Part shown: positions 44,501 to 56,279 of the stretch, in pieces
Numbering within the stretch: position 1 is the first letter of the stretch
How the letters are laid out: each line of letters begins with the position of its first letter
Assembly: GCF_001544975.2 (NCBI RefSeq)
Contig: NZ_FCOG02000002.1
Coordinates: 1 to 64,000, forward strand
Direction of reading: 5' to 3'
Length of the DNA: 64,000 nt
Origin: Caballeronia arationis
Lineage (GTDB): Bacteria; Pseudomonadota; Gammaproteobacteria; Burkholderiales; Burkholderiaceae
Position numbers and translations under genes: made by a program
Notes under the pieces: model-generated
Told to the model about the DNA's origin: nothing
Database searches by the model: none
What the model saw: only the letters and a program-made list of their open reading frames with translations

Positions 44501-46545
44501 TGCAGCGCGAACGAGCCATGATCGACGATCATGCCCTTCGGCTTGCCCGTCGATCCCGACGTATAGATTGCATACGCGGCCTGCGTCGGCGCGACGGCGG
44601 GGAGTTCGACCGCTAGCGTGGCGTCGTCGTCGAAGAGGCTTTCGTCGTCGATGAGCCAGACGCGCGCGCCTTCGGGCACCGGCAGTGAAGCGAGGCTCGC
44701 GCGTTCGGTGACGATGTGGACGATGTCGGCGTCATCGAGAATCTGCGCGAGGCGTTCGCGCGGATGGCTCGGATCGAGCGGCACGAACGCGCCGCCCGAC
44801 TTCAGCGCGGCGATCAGCCCGACGAGCAGATCGACCGAGCGTCCGAGCGCCACGCCGACGCGCATTTCGGCGCTCACGCCCGCATCGACCAGACGCTGCG
44901 CGATGCGCGTCGCGCGGGCATCGACTTCGCCGCGCGTGAGCGAGCGGTCGCGATCCGCGACACCGCGCGCGTCCGGCCGCGCCCGCGCGTGCCGCGCGAT
45001 GCGCTCGTGCACAGGCACGAACGCCGGTGCTTCGGAAGGCGCGTTGCGGTTCCACGCATCGAGCTGAACGCGCTCGTCGTGCGGCAGCCATTGCAGGTCG
45101 GCGACGAGCGTTTCGGGCGCATCGAGCGCATTCGAAAGCAGTTCGACGAAGCGCTGCGCGAGCCGTGCTACGGCGTCGGCGTCGAAGAGATCGAGCGCGT
45201 AGATGAAACCCGCGTCGATCGAGCCGTCCGCGCGTTCCTCGAAATTTGCGGTGAGATCGAACTTGGCGAACGGCGTCCCCGACGGCAGTTCGGTCGCGCG
45301 GACTTCGGCAAACGACGGCAGCGCGCGGCGCGCGCCGAACGCGGCCATCACCTGGAAGAGGGGATGATGGCTCGCGCTGCGCACGACACCGAGCGCCTCG
45401 ACCACCTGCTCGAACGGCACGTCCTGATGCGATTGCGCATCGATGAGCGCCTGCTGGGCCGCATCGACCAGCGCCGCGAACGGCGCGGCCACGCCGACGC
45501 GCGTCGCGAGCGTCAGCGTGTTGACGAAAAAGCCGATCAGGCCCGCCGTCTCGCCACGCTCCCGGTTCGCGGACGGCACGCCGATCTGGATATGCGATTC
45601 GCCCGAAGCGCGCGCAAGGAGCGCATCCAGCGTGGCGAGCAGCACGGCGAACGGCGTCGCGCGTCGCGCGTTGGCGAACGCCCGCACGCGTGCGCCAAGC
45701 GCGGCATCGAGCGTGAAAACGTGACGCGCGCCGCGCGCGCTGCGCTGCGCGGGACGCGGCGCAGCGCCGGGCAGCATCAGCACGTCGCGCGCCGGATCGA
45801 GTTGCGCGCGCCAGAATTCGAGCTGCCGGTCGCGCTCGCCCGCGTCGAGCCAGCAGCGCTGCCACAGCGCATAGTCGGCGTACTGGATCGGCAGCGGCGC
45901 GAGCGAAACGGCCTCGCCCTTCGCATACGCGCGATAGAACGAGGCCAGTTCCGCCAGCGCGATGTCGGCAGACCAGCCGTCGGAGACGATGTGATGCGTC
46001 GTCAGGGAAAGCCAATGCGTCGTCGCGTCGAGGCGGATCAGGTGCGCCCGCATCAGCGGCGCGTGCGCCAGATCGAACGGACGCGCTTCGTCGGCGAGCG
46101 CGAGTGCGCTAGCGCGCGCTTCACGCTCGGACCCCGGCAACGTGCTCAAATCCACTGCGTGCCACGGACAGCGCATCGGCGCGTGGACCGTCTGCAGCAC
46201 GCCGTCGGTGCCTTCGGCGAAAGTCGTGCGCAGCGCCTCGTGACGCGCGATCAGCGCATCGCAGGAAGCGCGCAGCGCGTTGGCGTCGAGCGCGCCGCCA
46301 AGCCGCATCCGCTCGGTGATGTGATACGCCGCCGGCTCGTCGATCATGCGCGCGTGCAGCCACAGCCGCGTCTGCGCGAACGAAGCCGGCACGCTCGCCG
46401 CGCGCTCGGCACGCGGCGGAACCGGCAACAGGCGAAAGTCGATGCCCGCTTCGTCGAGCCTCGTCAGGAACACCTTGCGCTGCGGCTCGGGCAATTGCGC
46501 GAAGCGCGTCGCGAGCGTCAGCAGGTCGGGTCTTGCAGTCGTCAT
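41533..46545 (-). CDS. orbJ: OrbJ-like nonribosomal peptide synthetase (C-A-T-C-T)
   Basis: Terminal synthetase of the siderophore line, about 1,670 aa. Order: C (HHIVSDG near residue 185), A (TSGSTG near 661; specificity positions read D-G-E-Y-T-G-G-I-T), T (ELGGHSLAAV near 1063), second C (HHIVSDG near 1258), and a final carrier-like domain whose serine sits in EAGATSFDVVRF (near 1615). No thioesterase is present. In ornibactin a terminal C domain is thought to join putrescine to the chain. The ATG at 46545 is 8 nt past the orbI stop. The A-domain code is the type expected for hydroxyornithine, but I could not verify it. Confidence 0.9.
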   Translation of the reverse strand: MTTARPDLLTLATRFAQLPEPQRKVFLTRLDEAGIDFRLLPVPPRAERAASVPASFAQTRLWLHARMIDEPAAYHITERMRLGGALDANALRASCDALIARHEALRTTFAEGTDGVLQTVHAPMRCPWHAVDLSTLPGSEREARASALALADEARPFDLAHAPLMRAHLIRLDATTHWLSLTTHHIVSDGWSADIALAELASFYRAYAKGEAVSLAPLPIQYADYALWQRCWLDAGERDRQLEFWRAQLDPARDVLMLPGAAPRPAQRSARGARHVFTLDAALGARVRAFANARRATPFAVLLATLDALLARASGESHIQIGVPSANRERGETAGLIGFFVNTLTLATRVGVAAPFAALVDAAQQALIDAQSHQDVPFEQVVEALGVVRSASHHPLFQVMAAFGARRALPSFAEVRATELPSGTPFAKFDLTANFEERADGSIDAGFIYALDLFDADAVARLAQRFVELLSNALDAPETLVADLQWLPHDERVQLDAWNRNAPSEAPAFVPVHERIARHARARPDARGVADRDRSLTRGEVDARATRIAQRLVDAGVSAEMRVGVALGRSVDLLVGLIAALKSGGAFVPLDPSHPRERLAQILDDADIVHIVTERASLASLPVPEGARVWLIDDESLFDDDATLAVELPAVAPTQAAYAIYTSGSTGKPKGMIVDHGSFALHCVAIAERYGATANDVFLLFQSVNFDGAHEGWFSQYIAGAAVAITANTLWPPALTCRLMVREGVTMTYVPPGCATQLAEWALAHGAPPTLRSLTVGGEATSREAFALMRRAFPNARIVNGYGPTETVITPMLWMFYPGDDPTKLADNAYLPIGTLVGARTAHVLDARLNPLPVGVTGELYLGGEGVGVARGYLDRPAMTAERFVPDPYGAPGARLYRTGDLVRRRADGVFDFFGRVDHQVKLRGLRIELGEIEAQLAAHDDVREAVAVVHGKVVQTALVAYVELTDAARERSKSGNAADAAELDAHLRRTLPDYMVPAHIVVLDALPRNANSKVDRAALPAPARKERVYEAPALGTEAALAKIWGDVLNIGRVGRADHFFELGGHSLAAVRVATRVAEELGRDVPVRTLFEAPVLSQYAQRVSRAQASETVSDASVPAFVPDAQGVLPLSAAQLGLWFLWRAQPESAAYNIPVALRLRGPLAADALREAFAHAAARHPALRTRFVERAGSLPGQRIVPMAPFELPVVDLASGHDEAARLAHATRLTDDDALTPFDLCAAEPLWRVRLIRLAADDHVLSLVVHHIVSDGHSIDLWLDDIRTTYIALEAGAALARPALAADIPVLPASAPRARLAFWREALADLPATALPPPATGRTPKPQWSASRIAFEFDGALVRRARAMSLDAHATLPMLLHAALNLALYRMTGADDQPVGVLASTRELTGDAARQAFGLFINAVVVRTRIAREDSPATILNTVRDAALAAYTHADVPFADVVATLGAPRAGGSNPLFQVMFNYLRPTGAAERNWAGLALDEFNDVRHRVVFELELDIVEHPDGRVTGAFSYANELVDSAFAEALAKSYLQAVAQFVDAPHDALGAAQTRFSIVTLANEPAPPHDEAAEADAMRTAEALAAVWRDLFEDQSLSRHDDLFEAGATSFDVVRFVDAAHKAGFAIAIDDVFAAPDFAGLGRRLARQSLLAEGPRGVPAINQ

Positions 46546-46553
46546 CGTCTTTC

Positions 46554-49500
46554 CTATTCCATTTCCAGTTCGCCGAGCAGGGCATCGATCGCACTCGCGG
46601 CGTCTTGCGCGCGCTTCCCGCCGCGTTCCGCCAGCGCCCGGTCGATGGCCGCCGCACACCGTTCGAGCGTGCGTTCGTCGAAGAGCGCGCGCAGCGGCAG
46701 CATCAGCGACCAGTGCAGGTTCGCCTGCGCATTGGCCTGCGTGGCGAGCAGCGAATGACCGCCGAGCGCGAAGAAATCGTCATCGCGGCTCACCGCTTCG
46801 ACGCGCAGCACGCGCTGCCAGATCGCGGCGAGTTCGCGTTCGGTCGGCGTGCGCGGCGCATCGACCGGCTTCGCTTCGCGCGAGGGCGCGGGCAACGCAT
46901 TGCGATCGCACTTGCCGTTCGGCGTGACGGGCAGCGCGCCCAGTTCGACAAGTTGCGCCGGCACCATGTACGCGGGCAGTTGCGCACGGAGCGCGGCGAG
47001 CAGCGCCGGGCAATCGAGCGCGCCCTGCGCACCGCGGGCGACGTAGCCGATGAGTTGCTCGTCGCGCACGATCACGACCGCGTCGTGAACACCGTCAACC
47101 GCGCGCAGCAGCGCCTCGATTTCGCCCGGCTCGATCCGCTGTCCGCGCAGCTTCACCTGCGTATCGATGCGGCCGAGGTAGTCGAGCGGTCCGTCGCTGC
47201 GTCTCTGCGCAAGGTCGCCCGTGCGGTAGAGGCGCGCGCCCGGCACGAACGGATCGGGCACGAAGCGCTCGGCGGTGAGCGCGGCGCGGCCTAAATAGCC
47301 GCGTGCCAGACCCGCGCCGCCGAGATACAGTTCGCCGGTCGCGCCCTGCGGCACCGGATGGAGCGCGGCATCGAGCACGTGCAGTTGCAGATTGGCGATC
47401 GGATGGCCGATGGGCACCGACGCCGCTTCGGCGTCGCTCGCCTCACAAGTCCAGTGCGACACGTCGATGGTGGCTTCGGTCGGGCCGTAGAGGTTGTAGA
47501 GGCGCGCGTTCGGCAGCAAGCTGGCGACGCGAGCCGCCAGTTCGGGCGCAAGCGCCTCGCCGCTCGCGACGATCCGCTCGATGCTCGCGCAGCGCGCGGC
47601 GGCGCCGAACTCGTCGAGATGCGCGACGAACGCCGCCAGCATCGACGGCACGAAATGCAGCGTGGTCACGCGCTGCGCCTCGATTGCGGCGACGAGACGC
47701 GCCGGGTCGCGGTGATCGCCCGGCGCTGCGATCGCGAGCTTCGCGCCCGTCGCGAGCGGCCAGACGAATTCCCACACCGAGACGTCGAAGCCGAACGGCG
47801 TCTTGTGCAGCACGACGTCGTCCTTCGTCAGCCGATACGCGTCCTGCATCCACGCGATGCGATTCGCGAGCGCGCCATGCGTGTTGCCCGCGCCCTTCGG
47901 CTTGCCGGTCGAGCCGGACGTGTAGATCAGGTAGGCGAGTTGTCGCGCGTCGACTTCGATGGGCGCGTCGAGTGTCGCGTCCCTTCGCATCAGGTCGTCG
48001 ACATTGAGGAGGCGGACGTCGCCGCCTGGCGTTGCCGCTTCGACGCGTCGGCGCAGATGCGGCTGCGTCAGCACGACGGCGGGCTTCGCGTCGCCGAGCA
48101 GGTAGGCGATGCGTTCCGCCGGATAATCCGGATCGATCGGCAGATAGGCCGCGCCCGCCTTCAACACGCCGAAGAGCGCGACGACCATCTCGAACGAGCG
48201 CTCGACGCACAGCGCCACCGCCGTGTCCGGCTTCACGCCGACCGCGACGAGCGCCGCCGCGACGCGGTTCGCATGCGCATCGAGTTCGGCGTAGCGCATG
48301 TGCCGCACGGCGCCGGTTGCGTCGATGAATTCGAGCGCGACGGCTTCCGGCGTTGCTTGCGCGGCTCTTTCGAACTGACGATGCAGCGCTTCTTGCTGAG
48401 CGGCGGGCCACTCACGCGCGGTCGCGTTGTAGCGCCCGGAGTCGGCCGTCGCGATGGAGATCGCGCCGAGCGGCGCGTCCGGATTCGCGACGAACGCATC
48501 GAGACAGGCCGCCAGCGCGCGATGCAGCGCAGCCACACGCGTTTCGTCGATACGCATTGCGTCGTAGCCGTAGTCGATCGTCATCGCATTGCCGGCTTCG
48601 ATCACGAGCGTCAGCGCGAAGTCGGTCGCTTCGATGTTGCGCAACTCGCGCATCTTCAGCGCGCGCTCATCGCGGCCAGCCCACGCTTCGTCGACCGGAT
48701 AGTTCTCGAAGACGACGAGCGTGTCGAACAGTGTGCCGCCGCCCTGCCCCGCCCAGCGCTGGATTTCCGCGAGCGGCGTATGCGCATGCTCGGCGGCGGC
48801 GGCGTTGTCGCTCTGCAACTCGCGCAGCCACGCGCTCGCCGCGCGCTGCGGCTTAGGCGCAGTGATGACCGGCAGCGTGTTGATCAAGAGTCCGAGCACG
48901 GCATCCGCGTCGGGGAGCGCATCGGGACGGCCGGCCACCGTCGCGCCGAATGCGACCGACAGTTGATGGGTCGTGCGTTGCAGCGCGAGCGCCCATGCGC
49001 CCTGCACCAGCGTGTTGACCGTCACGCGCAGACGGCGTGCGGTATCGGTCACGCGGGCGAGCGTCGCGGCGTCGATGGTCGCGCGCCAGGTGCGGTTCTG
49101 CGCCTGCGGCGCATCCGCATCGCGCTCCGCGACGAGCGTAGGTTCGTCGAGTCGCGCGAGACGTTCGAGCCAGAACGCCTCGTCGGCTTGGGCATCCCGC
49201 GCGGCCAGCCACGCGATGAAGTCGCGATAGCGCGTCTTCGCGGGCAACGCGAAGGGCTGCGCGCGCGGCGGCTCGATGTAGTCGCGCAAAACCTCCGCGA
49301 ACAGGCGCGCCGTGCTCCAGCCGTCGAGCAGCAAGTGATGGCGCGTCCAGACGAGACGCCATTCGTCGTCCGTCAGGTGGATCAGCGTGACGCGCATCAG
49401 CGGCGGCACGGCAAGGTCGAAGCCCTGCGCGCGGTCGGCGGCAAGCCACGTTTCGAGCGCTGCCTGGAGATCGGCTTGCCGGTCGCGCCAGTCGAGCGCA

Positions 49501-52500
49501 GGATGTCATGGCGCGGCACGGCGGCATCGAACGCAGCGCGCCGACACTCGACGTCCGGCGCGGCCAGCGTCGCGACGAGCTGGTTCACGTAGGTGGACTG
49601 CTCCGGCGCAAAGAGCGAATGAAACAGGATGCCCTGCTGCATCGGCGAGAGCGGATAGATGTCGTCGACAGTGCGCAGGTCGAGCGTCAAACGGTCGAGC
49701 GCCGCCTGTGTCAAACCGGCGTCGCGGGCGAGCGGATAGTCGCCCGGCGTGGCGCCTGCGCCGGTGTTCGCAAGACGCGCGATGCAGGCTGCCGTGATAT
49801 CCGAGAGCGCAGTCTCGAAGCACGCGGCGAGCCCTTCGATCGTCGCGCGGTCGAACTGCGTCGCGGCATATACCCAGTGCAGTTTCAGCGTGCGCGGGCC
49901 GTCGGCGTCAAGATAGGCGTGAATCGCGAGCGCATTGCCGAGCGGGCCTTCTGGATCGCGCTCGCAGCCCGCACCGCCGAAGCGCGGCACGAGCGCGGCA
50001 TCGCGCGGTGCATCGAACTGGCCGAGATAGTTGAACGTCACGCGTGGACGCGTCACGCGGGAAAGCGCTGCACGCGTCGCTTCGTCGCCGTAGTGGCGCA
50101 GCACGCCGAAGCCGAGGCCCTTGTGCGGCACCGCGCGCAACGCGTCCTTGACCGCCGTGAGCGTGCCGGCCGGCGACGCCTCGACGGGCAACGTTACCGG
50201 ATAGTGGCTCGTCAGCCAGCCGGGCGTGCGGCTCACGTCGAGGTCGTCGAAGAGCGCCTCGCGGCCATGCCCTTCGAGTTCGAGGCGGCACGAACCGCGC
50301 TCCGCCTGCGCGCCGAGCGCATGTGCAAGCGCCGCGATTAGCAGTTCGACGGTCTGCGTCCGATACGCGGCGTTCGCCTCGCTGAGCACGGAGCGCGTGA
50401 GATCGGCGCCGAGCGTCTGTTCGACGACGGCTGCGTCGGCGTTGGTCGCCGCGGCTTGCGGATGATCGAGCAGGAGGTCGTCGCCGTCCGTGAGCGCCGA
50501 CCAATAGGACAATTCGCGAGCAAACGGCGACTGCGGATCGCGGGCCGCGTGTGCGAGCCGCGCGGCCCAATCCTGCGCGCGGGTGCCTGTTTGCGCGAGG
50601 CGCACGGGACGTCGCTCGCAGGCAGCGCGATAGGCGGTGTCGAGATCGTCGAGCAGCACGCGCCACGACACGCCGTCCACGATCAAATGATGAATCGCGA
50701 GATACAGCTTCGTGCGCCCGTCGGGCAGTGCCGCCGCCAGCGCGCAGGCTAGCGGGCCGCGCGTGTTGTCGAGGGTGCGCTGCAATGCGTCGAACTGCGC
50801 GAGCGCGTCGGTTTCGTCGCGTGCGCTGGTCGCCGCAAGCGGGAGCGTTTCAAAGGGCTTCGGCGCATGAATGAGCCGCCATGTGTTCCCGAGTTCGAAG
50901 CGCTGACTGAAGATATCGTGATGCGTCAGGAGCGCGTCGAACGCGCGAGCGAAGGCATCGAGATCGAACGGCGCCGCCGTATCGAATTCGATCGACTGGT
51001 TCCAGTGGCCGCGCTTCGGCACGTCGAGCGCGAAGAAACGCAGTTGTGCCGGCGTGAGCGAGGTCCCTTCGCCATCGTTCGACACGGCGGGCGCGCGAGG
51101 CGCCGCTGCCGCATCCGTCGCCGTGGCGACGAGCGCGAGTTGCGCGACGGTCGGACCGTCGAAAAGTTGTTTCGGCGTGAAGCGCAGACCGCGCTTGCGC
51201 AGCCGCGCGATCACCTGAAGTACGAGAATCGAATCGCCGCCGAGTTCGAAGAAGTTGTCGTCGCGGCCGACCTGCTCCGCCTTCAGCACCTCCTTCCAGA
51301 CCGCCGCGATCGTTTCTTCGGACGCGCCGCTCGGCGCATCGCCGCCCACGCGGACAGGCGCGGGAGACGCAGCGAGCGCGCGCAGCGCGGCGCGATCGAT
51401 CTTGCCGTTGGCCGTCACGGGCAACGCATCCAGCGTGAGGAGCACGGACGGCACCATGTAGTCCGGCAGGCGCGCGGCGAGAGCCTCGCGCAAAGACTCG
51501 TCTGTCAGGCCACGGCCCTTCAGCGTCACGAACGACGCGAGATGCAGGCGCCCGTCGTCCTGTTCGACCGCGAGCGTTTCCGCCTGCGAGACGCCGTCGA
51601 TGGCGCAGAGCGCCGCGCTCACCTCGCCCGGTTCGACGCGATAGCCGCGAATCTTGACCTGATCGTCGAGCCGGCCGAGAAAGGCGATGCGCCGATCGGC
51701 GAGGAGTCGCACGCGGTCGCCGGTGCGGTAGAGCCGCTCGCCGTGCGCGAACGGATGCGGCACGAAGCGCTCGGCAGTCGCCGCCGGGCGTCCGACATAG
51801 CCGCGCGCGACGCCCGGACCGCCCAGGCACAGTTCGCCAATGCCGCCCGGCGGCACGCACGCGCCGTTCGCGTCGAGCACCAGCGCGCAGGCATTTGGCA
51901 AGGGACGTCCGAGTGGAACGCCTTGAGCGCCACGTTCGTCGCGTGCGAGCGCGGACGTATCGCACGTCAGCGCGCCGACCGTAGCCTCGGTCGGACCGTA
52001 GTGATTGATGACGCGGCAGCCCGGTTTCAGCGCCGCGACGCGATCGACGAGCATCCACGGCAGCAGTTCACCGCCCGTCACGAGTGCGCAGGAAGGCAGC
52101 ACGTCGACGGGATGCTGCGCCTCCAGCAGCGCATGAAGGTGACTCGGCACGATCTTCAGCACGCCGACTTCGCGCGAACGCATCTCGGCTGCGAACTGGT
52201 CCGGATCGAACGCGCAACGCGCGGGCAGCAAATGCAGCGTGCGCCCCGAGCACAGCGCGCCGAAGAGCGTCGTGTGACCGAGATCGGCGGCGACGGTCGA
52301 GACCATGGCCATCGATGCGTCGGGCGCGAACGCGAGTTCGTCGAGCATGCCCTGCACATAGTCGGCGAGCGCGCGATGCGAGACCGCGACGCCCTTCGGC
52401 GTGCCCGTCGAGCCCGACGTGAAGATGACGTACGCGCTTTGTTCGGGCGCCGGCGGCACGCGGCGCGCGGCAGCGTTCGCGAGCGACGCGTCGTGGGCGA

Positions 52501-55500
52501 GCGAATCGACCTCCAGTATCTGCGCGTCGCCGAGCGCGGCCGGGACGCTGTCGCGCGCAATCAGCGCCCAGCGCGCGCCGCACGCCTTGACGGCGGCATC
52601 GAGCCGCGTGGACGGCATCGCCGGATCGAGCGGCACCGCGTACGCGCCGGACTTCAGCACGCCGAGCAACGCGACGACGAAACGCGCCGACCGCTCGATG
52701 CACACCACCGCCGCCTCTTCGGCGCGCGCGCCGCGCTGGATGAGCGCAAGCGCGACGCGGTTCGAGGCGTCGTCGAGTTCGGCGAACGTGAATTGCCTCG
52801 CGGCGTCCGCGAGCGCGACCTTGTGCGGCGTCGCGCCCGCATGGTGCGCAAAGAGCGCGAGCACGTCATGCGCCGCGAGCGGCAGCGCGCGGCCCTGCCG
52901 GGCTTCGCGGTACGCGGGCCCATCGGCGCAATCGAGCAGCGCGATCGGGCGCTGCGGATCGCGAACGGCATCGGCGACGAGGGTCGCGAGACTCGCGAGC
53001 CATGCTTCGGCCGTCGGCTTGTCGATGCAGTCGAGCGCATGGGCAGCGACGAGTTCGATGCCGCGCGGATCGTCGGTGAAGTCGAGCGCGAAATCGAAGC
53101 GCGCGGCGAGATCGGGGCCCGGCGTCGCAACCGCCGAGGCGCCCGGCAACTCCGCCTTCAACCCGGCGTCGAACTGTTGCGCGAATTTCACGCGCAGCCA
53201 TTCATCGCCGCGCTTGACCGGCGGCTTAACCGCATCGAGCACCTGATCGAACGGCACGTCCTGATGCGCGAACGCGGCGAGCGACGCGGCGCGCACGGCA
53301 TCGACGAGCGCAGCAAACGGTTCGCGCGGCGCGATACGCGCGCGCAATGCGAGGGTGTTCAGAAAGAGACCGATGAGCGGCGCTGTCTCCGGCCGCTGAC
53401 GATCCGCAACCGGCACCGCGACAGCGAAATCATTTGCGCCCGTCAGGCGATAAAGCCACGAGTCGAAGGCGGCGAGCAGCACGGTGAACGGCGACGCGTG
53501 GGCGCGTCGCGCGAGTTCGCGAACGGCGGCCGATGTGTCCGCGGGAAGGCGCAGCGAAACGCGTCCACCGCGATGATCGCGCTCGGCCGGACGTGCACGG
53601 TCGCCGGGCAGCGCGAGCGGTTCGGGCGCCGCTCGAAGTGCTTCACGCCAGTACGCGAGCTGGCGCTCGCCTTCTTCGCCCGCGACGAGTTCGCGCTGCC
53701 ATTGCGCATAGTCGGCGTACTGGATCGGCAGCGCGGGCAGCGACGGTTCGCGTCCCGCCACGCACGCCGTGTACGCGGCGGCGAGCTCCTCGAAGACGAG
53801 GCGCGAGCTGTAACCATCGGTGATCGCGTGATGCGCCGTGAGCATCAGGCGATGTGCAGCGTCCGCCAGTGCGACGAGCGTCGCGCGCAGCAGCGGTCCT
53901 TTCGACAAGTCGAAGGGCGCGCTCGCATGTTCAGCGGCCAGTTCGTTCGCCTCCTGATTGCGCAGGTCGGCGAATTCGATCTTCACCGGCAAGCGCGCAT
54001 GAATGCGCTGCATGACAATGCCCTCGTCGCTTTCGACGAGCGTCGTGCGCCATGCTTCATGCCGCTCGATCACGCGATCCAGAGCGCGCTGGAGCGCGTC
54101 GGCATCGAGCGCACCGCGAATCTCCCAGTGTCCGGCGATGTGATACGCCGAGCCCGCGTCGCGCGTCTGTGCGAGCACCCAGAAGCGCTGCTGCGCAAAC
54201 GACGCTGGACGGTCGATGAAATCTGCATCGTTGCGTTGCTTCGCGAAGGATGAAATCTGGAGCGACGCCTCTTCCTTGTCGCTCCGATCGATCAGCGCGG
54301 CGAGATCAGCCATCGACGGGTCGTCGAGCAGTGCGTCGAGACGCAGGTTCACGCGCCATTCGATGCGGATTGCCGCCTGCACCTGCATCGCCGCGAGCGA
54401 ATCGCCGCCGCGTTCGAAGAAGCGATCCGCGCGGCCAGGCGCCGCCGGTTCGTTCAGGATGCGCTGCCAGCATTGCGCGAGGTGGCGCTCAGTGTCGGTT
54501 TTCGGCGCTTCATAGTCCGCGTCGAGGATCGAGGCAGCTTGTGACGCCTGCATCTTCAGCGCGTCGCGGTCGAGCTTGCCGTTCAGTGTGTACGGCAGGC
54601 GGTCGAGCCGCACGAACAGATGCGGCTGCCACGCGTCCGGCAAACGCGCGGCGAGATGAACCTTCAACGCCGCATCGTCCGTTGCATCGGAAGCGATGCA
54701 CGCGATGAGTTGCGTCCGGCCATCGGACGATTCAGCGAGCACCGCGGCATCGCGCACCGAAGGATGCGTACGCAGGCACGCCGCGATCTCAGCAGGCTCG
54801 ACGCGCACGCCGCGAATCTGCACCTGATCGTCGATACGGCCGAGATAGTCGAACGCACCGTCTGCGCGTTCGCGCGCGAGATCGCCCGTGCGATAGATGC
54901 GCGAGCCTGGCTCGCCCGACGCGTCGGGCACGAAGCGCTCGGCCGTCAGCGCGGCGCGGCCGTGATAGCCCCGCGCGACGCACGCACCGCCGAGCAGCAG
55001 TTCTCCTTCTTTTGCTTGGGGGTGCGTCGTGTCGAGCCGCACCACACGCGGGCCGATCGGCTGCCCGATGGGAAGCGCGGCGTACGCGTCGTCATCGGCG
55101 AGTTCGGGCGTCACGCCCGGTTCGACCGGCCACAGCATCGGCGAAATGACGGCCTCGGTCGGCCCGTAGCCGTTCACGAGGCGCACCGCCGGGAACACGC
55201 GGCGCACGTTCGCGAACGCTTCGCGCGACAGCGCCTCGCCGCCGAACGCCAGCACCCGCAGCGAGGCGGGCACGCCGAGCCGCTCGGCCACCGCCGCGAA
55301 CTCGCGCAGATACGCCGGCGGGAACGCCGCGATGCTCACGTTTTCGCGCTCGATCAGCGCGCGCGCCGCGTCGGGCGCAAAAGGCGGCTGCTCGCTGATG
55401 ACGATGCGCGCGCCCATTGCGAGCGGCGCGAGCCAGCATTCGTGCGCCGCGTCGAAGTTGACCGACGCGAAATGCAGCAGGCAATCATCCGGCCGGATCG

Positions 55501-56074
55501 GCAGTGCGGCGGCAAGCGCGTCGCAATGCGCGGCGAGCGGGCCGTGTTCGACCACGACCGCCTTCGGGGTGCCCGTCGAACCCGACGTGTAGATCATGTA
55601 GGCCGCGGCGCGCGGATGAACGTCCTGTTGCGCCATCGGTGTCGCGGATGCATCGTCATCGTCCGGCACCGTGAAGCACTGCGCGAAGCGCGCGCGCAAC
55701 GTCACGTCTGCGGACGCATCGACGATACCGTGCACGAGGCCCGCGTCCTTCGCGATCCAGTCGAGACGCGCGGCCGGATGACGCGGGTCGAGCGGCACGA
55801 AGACGCCGCCCGCCTTCATCACCGCGAGCAGCGCGACGAACAGTTCGCACGAACGCTCGACGCACACGCCGACTCGCATCTCCGTCGTCACGCCCGCTGC
55901 GCGAAGACGCGCGGCAAGCCGCTCGGCACGGGCATCGAGTTCGCCGCGCGAGAGACGTGCTTCGGAAGTCGAATCGGACACACGCGCGAACGCAAGCGCG
56001 GGTGCTTCAGGACAAAGGCGCGCGAGCGCCTGGATACGGAGATGCAACACAGTGGGAAAACTCGTCATGAACAT
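46554..56074 (-). CDS. orbI: OrbI-like three-module NRPS (A-T-C-A-T-E-C-A-T), frame broken at about 49489
   Basis: First synthetase, about 3,170 aa if repaired. A1 (residues about 30-500), T1 (RGGDSLAAMQ), C1 (HHAITDG), A2 (about 1090-1560), T2 (LGGDSILVLQ), E (HHLIVDGVSWRV), C2 (DDIYPLSPMQQGILFH; HHLLLDG), A3, T3 (LGGHSLLATQ). Specificity residues: A2 D-L-T-K-V-G-H-V-G, the aspartate code; A3 D-V-W-H-V-S-L-I-D, the serine code; A1 D-A-E-A-A-G-G-I-S, uncertain. The E domain sits after Asp, so D-Asp is predicted. In C2 the frame breaks near 49489: HDILRST continues as unrelated residues while DWRDRQADLQAALETWL resumes in another frame. AAGGA precedes the ATG at 56074; 56068 is an alternative. 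Confidence 0.9.
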
Positions 56075-56173
56075 GAAGTCCTTCGGGTCTGGCCGCGTCG
56101 GTCGCGGCCTCGGCCGATCTTGGCCGACCTTGGCCAATACGCAGCGCAGCAGGAATTGCGGCTTCATTGGGAT

Positions 56174-56198
56174 GACGAATCGCGCGAAAAAATTTTTA
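56174..56198 (-). promoter_or_regulatory. OrbS-type iron-starvation sigma promoter for orbI
   Basis: On the minus strand TAAA (56198-56195), 17 nt, then CGTC (56177-56174). The TAAA sits in a run of A following GG. This is the layout described for OrbS/PvdS-dependent siderophore promoters. It would drive orbI, orbJ, pvdA, orbA, pvdF and the acyltransferase as one 20-kb transcript with a leader of about 95 nt. Confidence 0.7.
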
Positions 56199-56279
56199 CC
56201 GCTTTTTTTGCATTACCCCGCGCAAGCCAATGACAGCGCGATTTCGGCGTGCTATCGCGCATCGTCTTTGACGAACTGC

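Noticed and set aside
44716..46758. 680-codon plus-strand open frame opposite orbJ
   Set aside because: Antisense shadow of NRPS coding sequence with biased Arg/Glu content and no domain.
46554..49409. Separate NRPS gene starting inside a condensation domain
   Set aside because: Its first residues continue the C2 domain of orbI; it is the downstream part of a frame-broken gene, not its own gene.
50867..54253. 1,128-codon plus-strand open frame opposite orbI
   Set aside because: Arg/Glu-rich low-quality composition typical of an antisense shadow of a high-GC gene; the NRPS on the other strand is certain.
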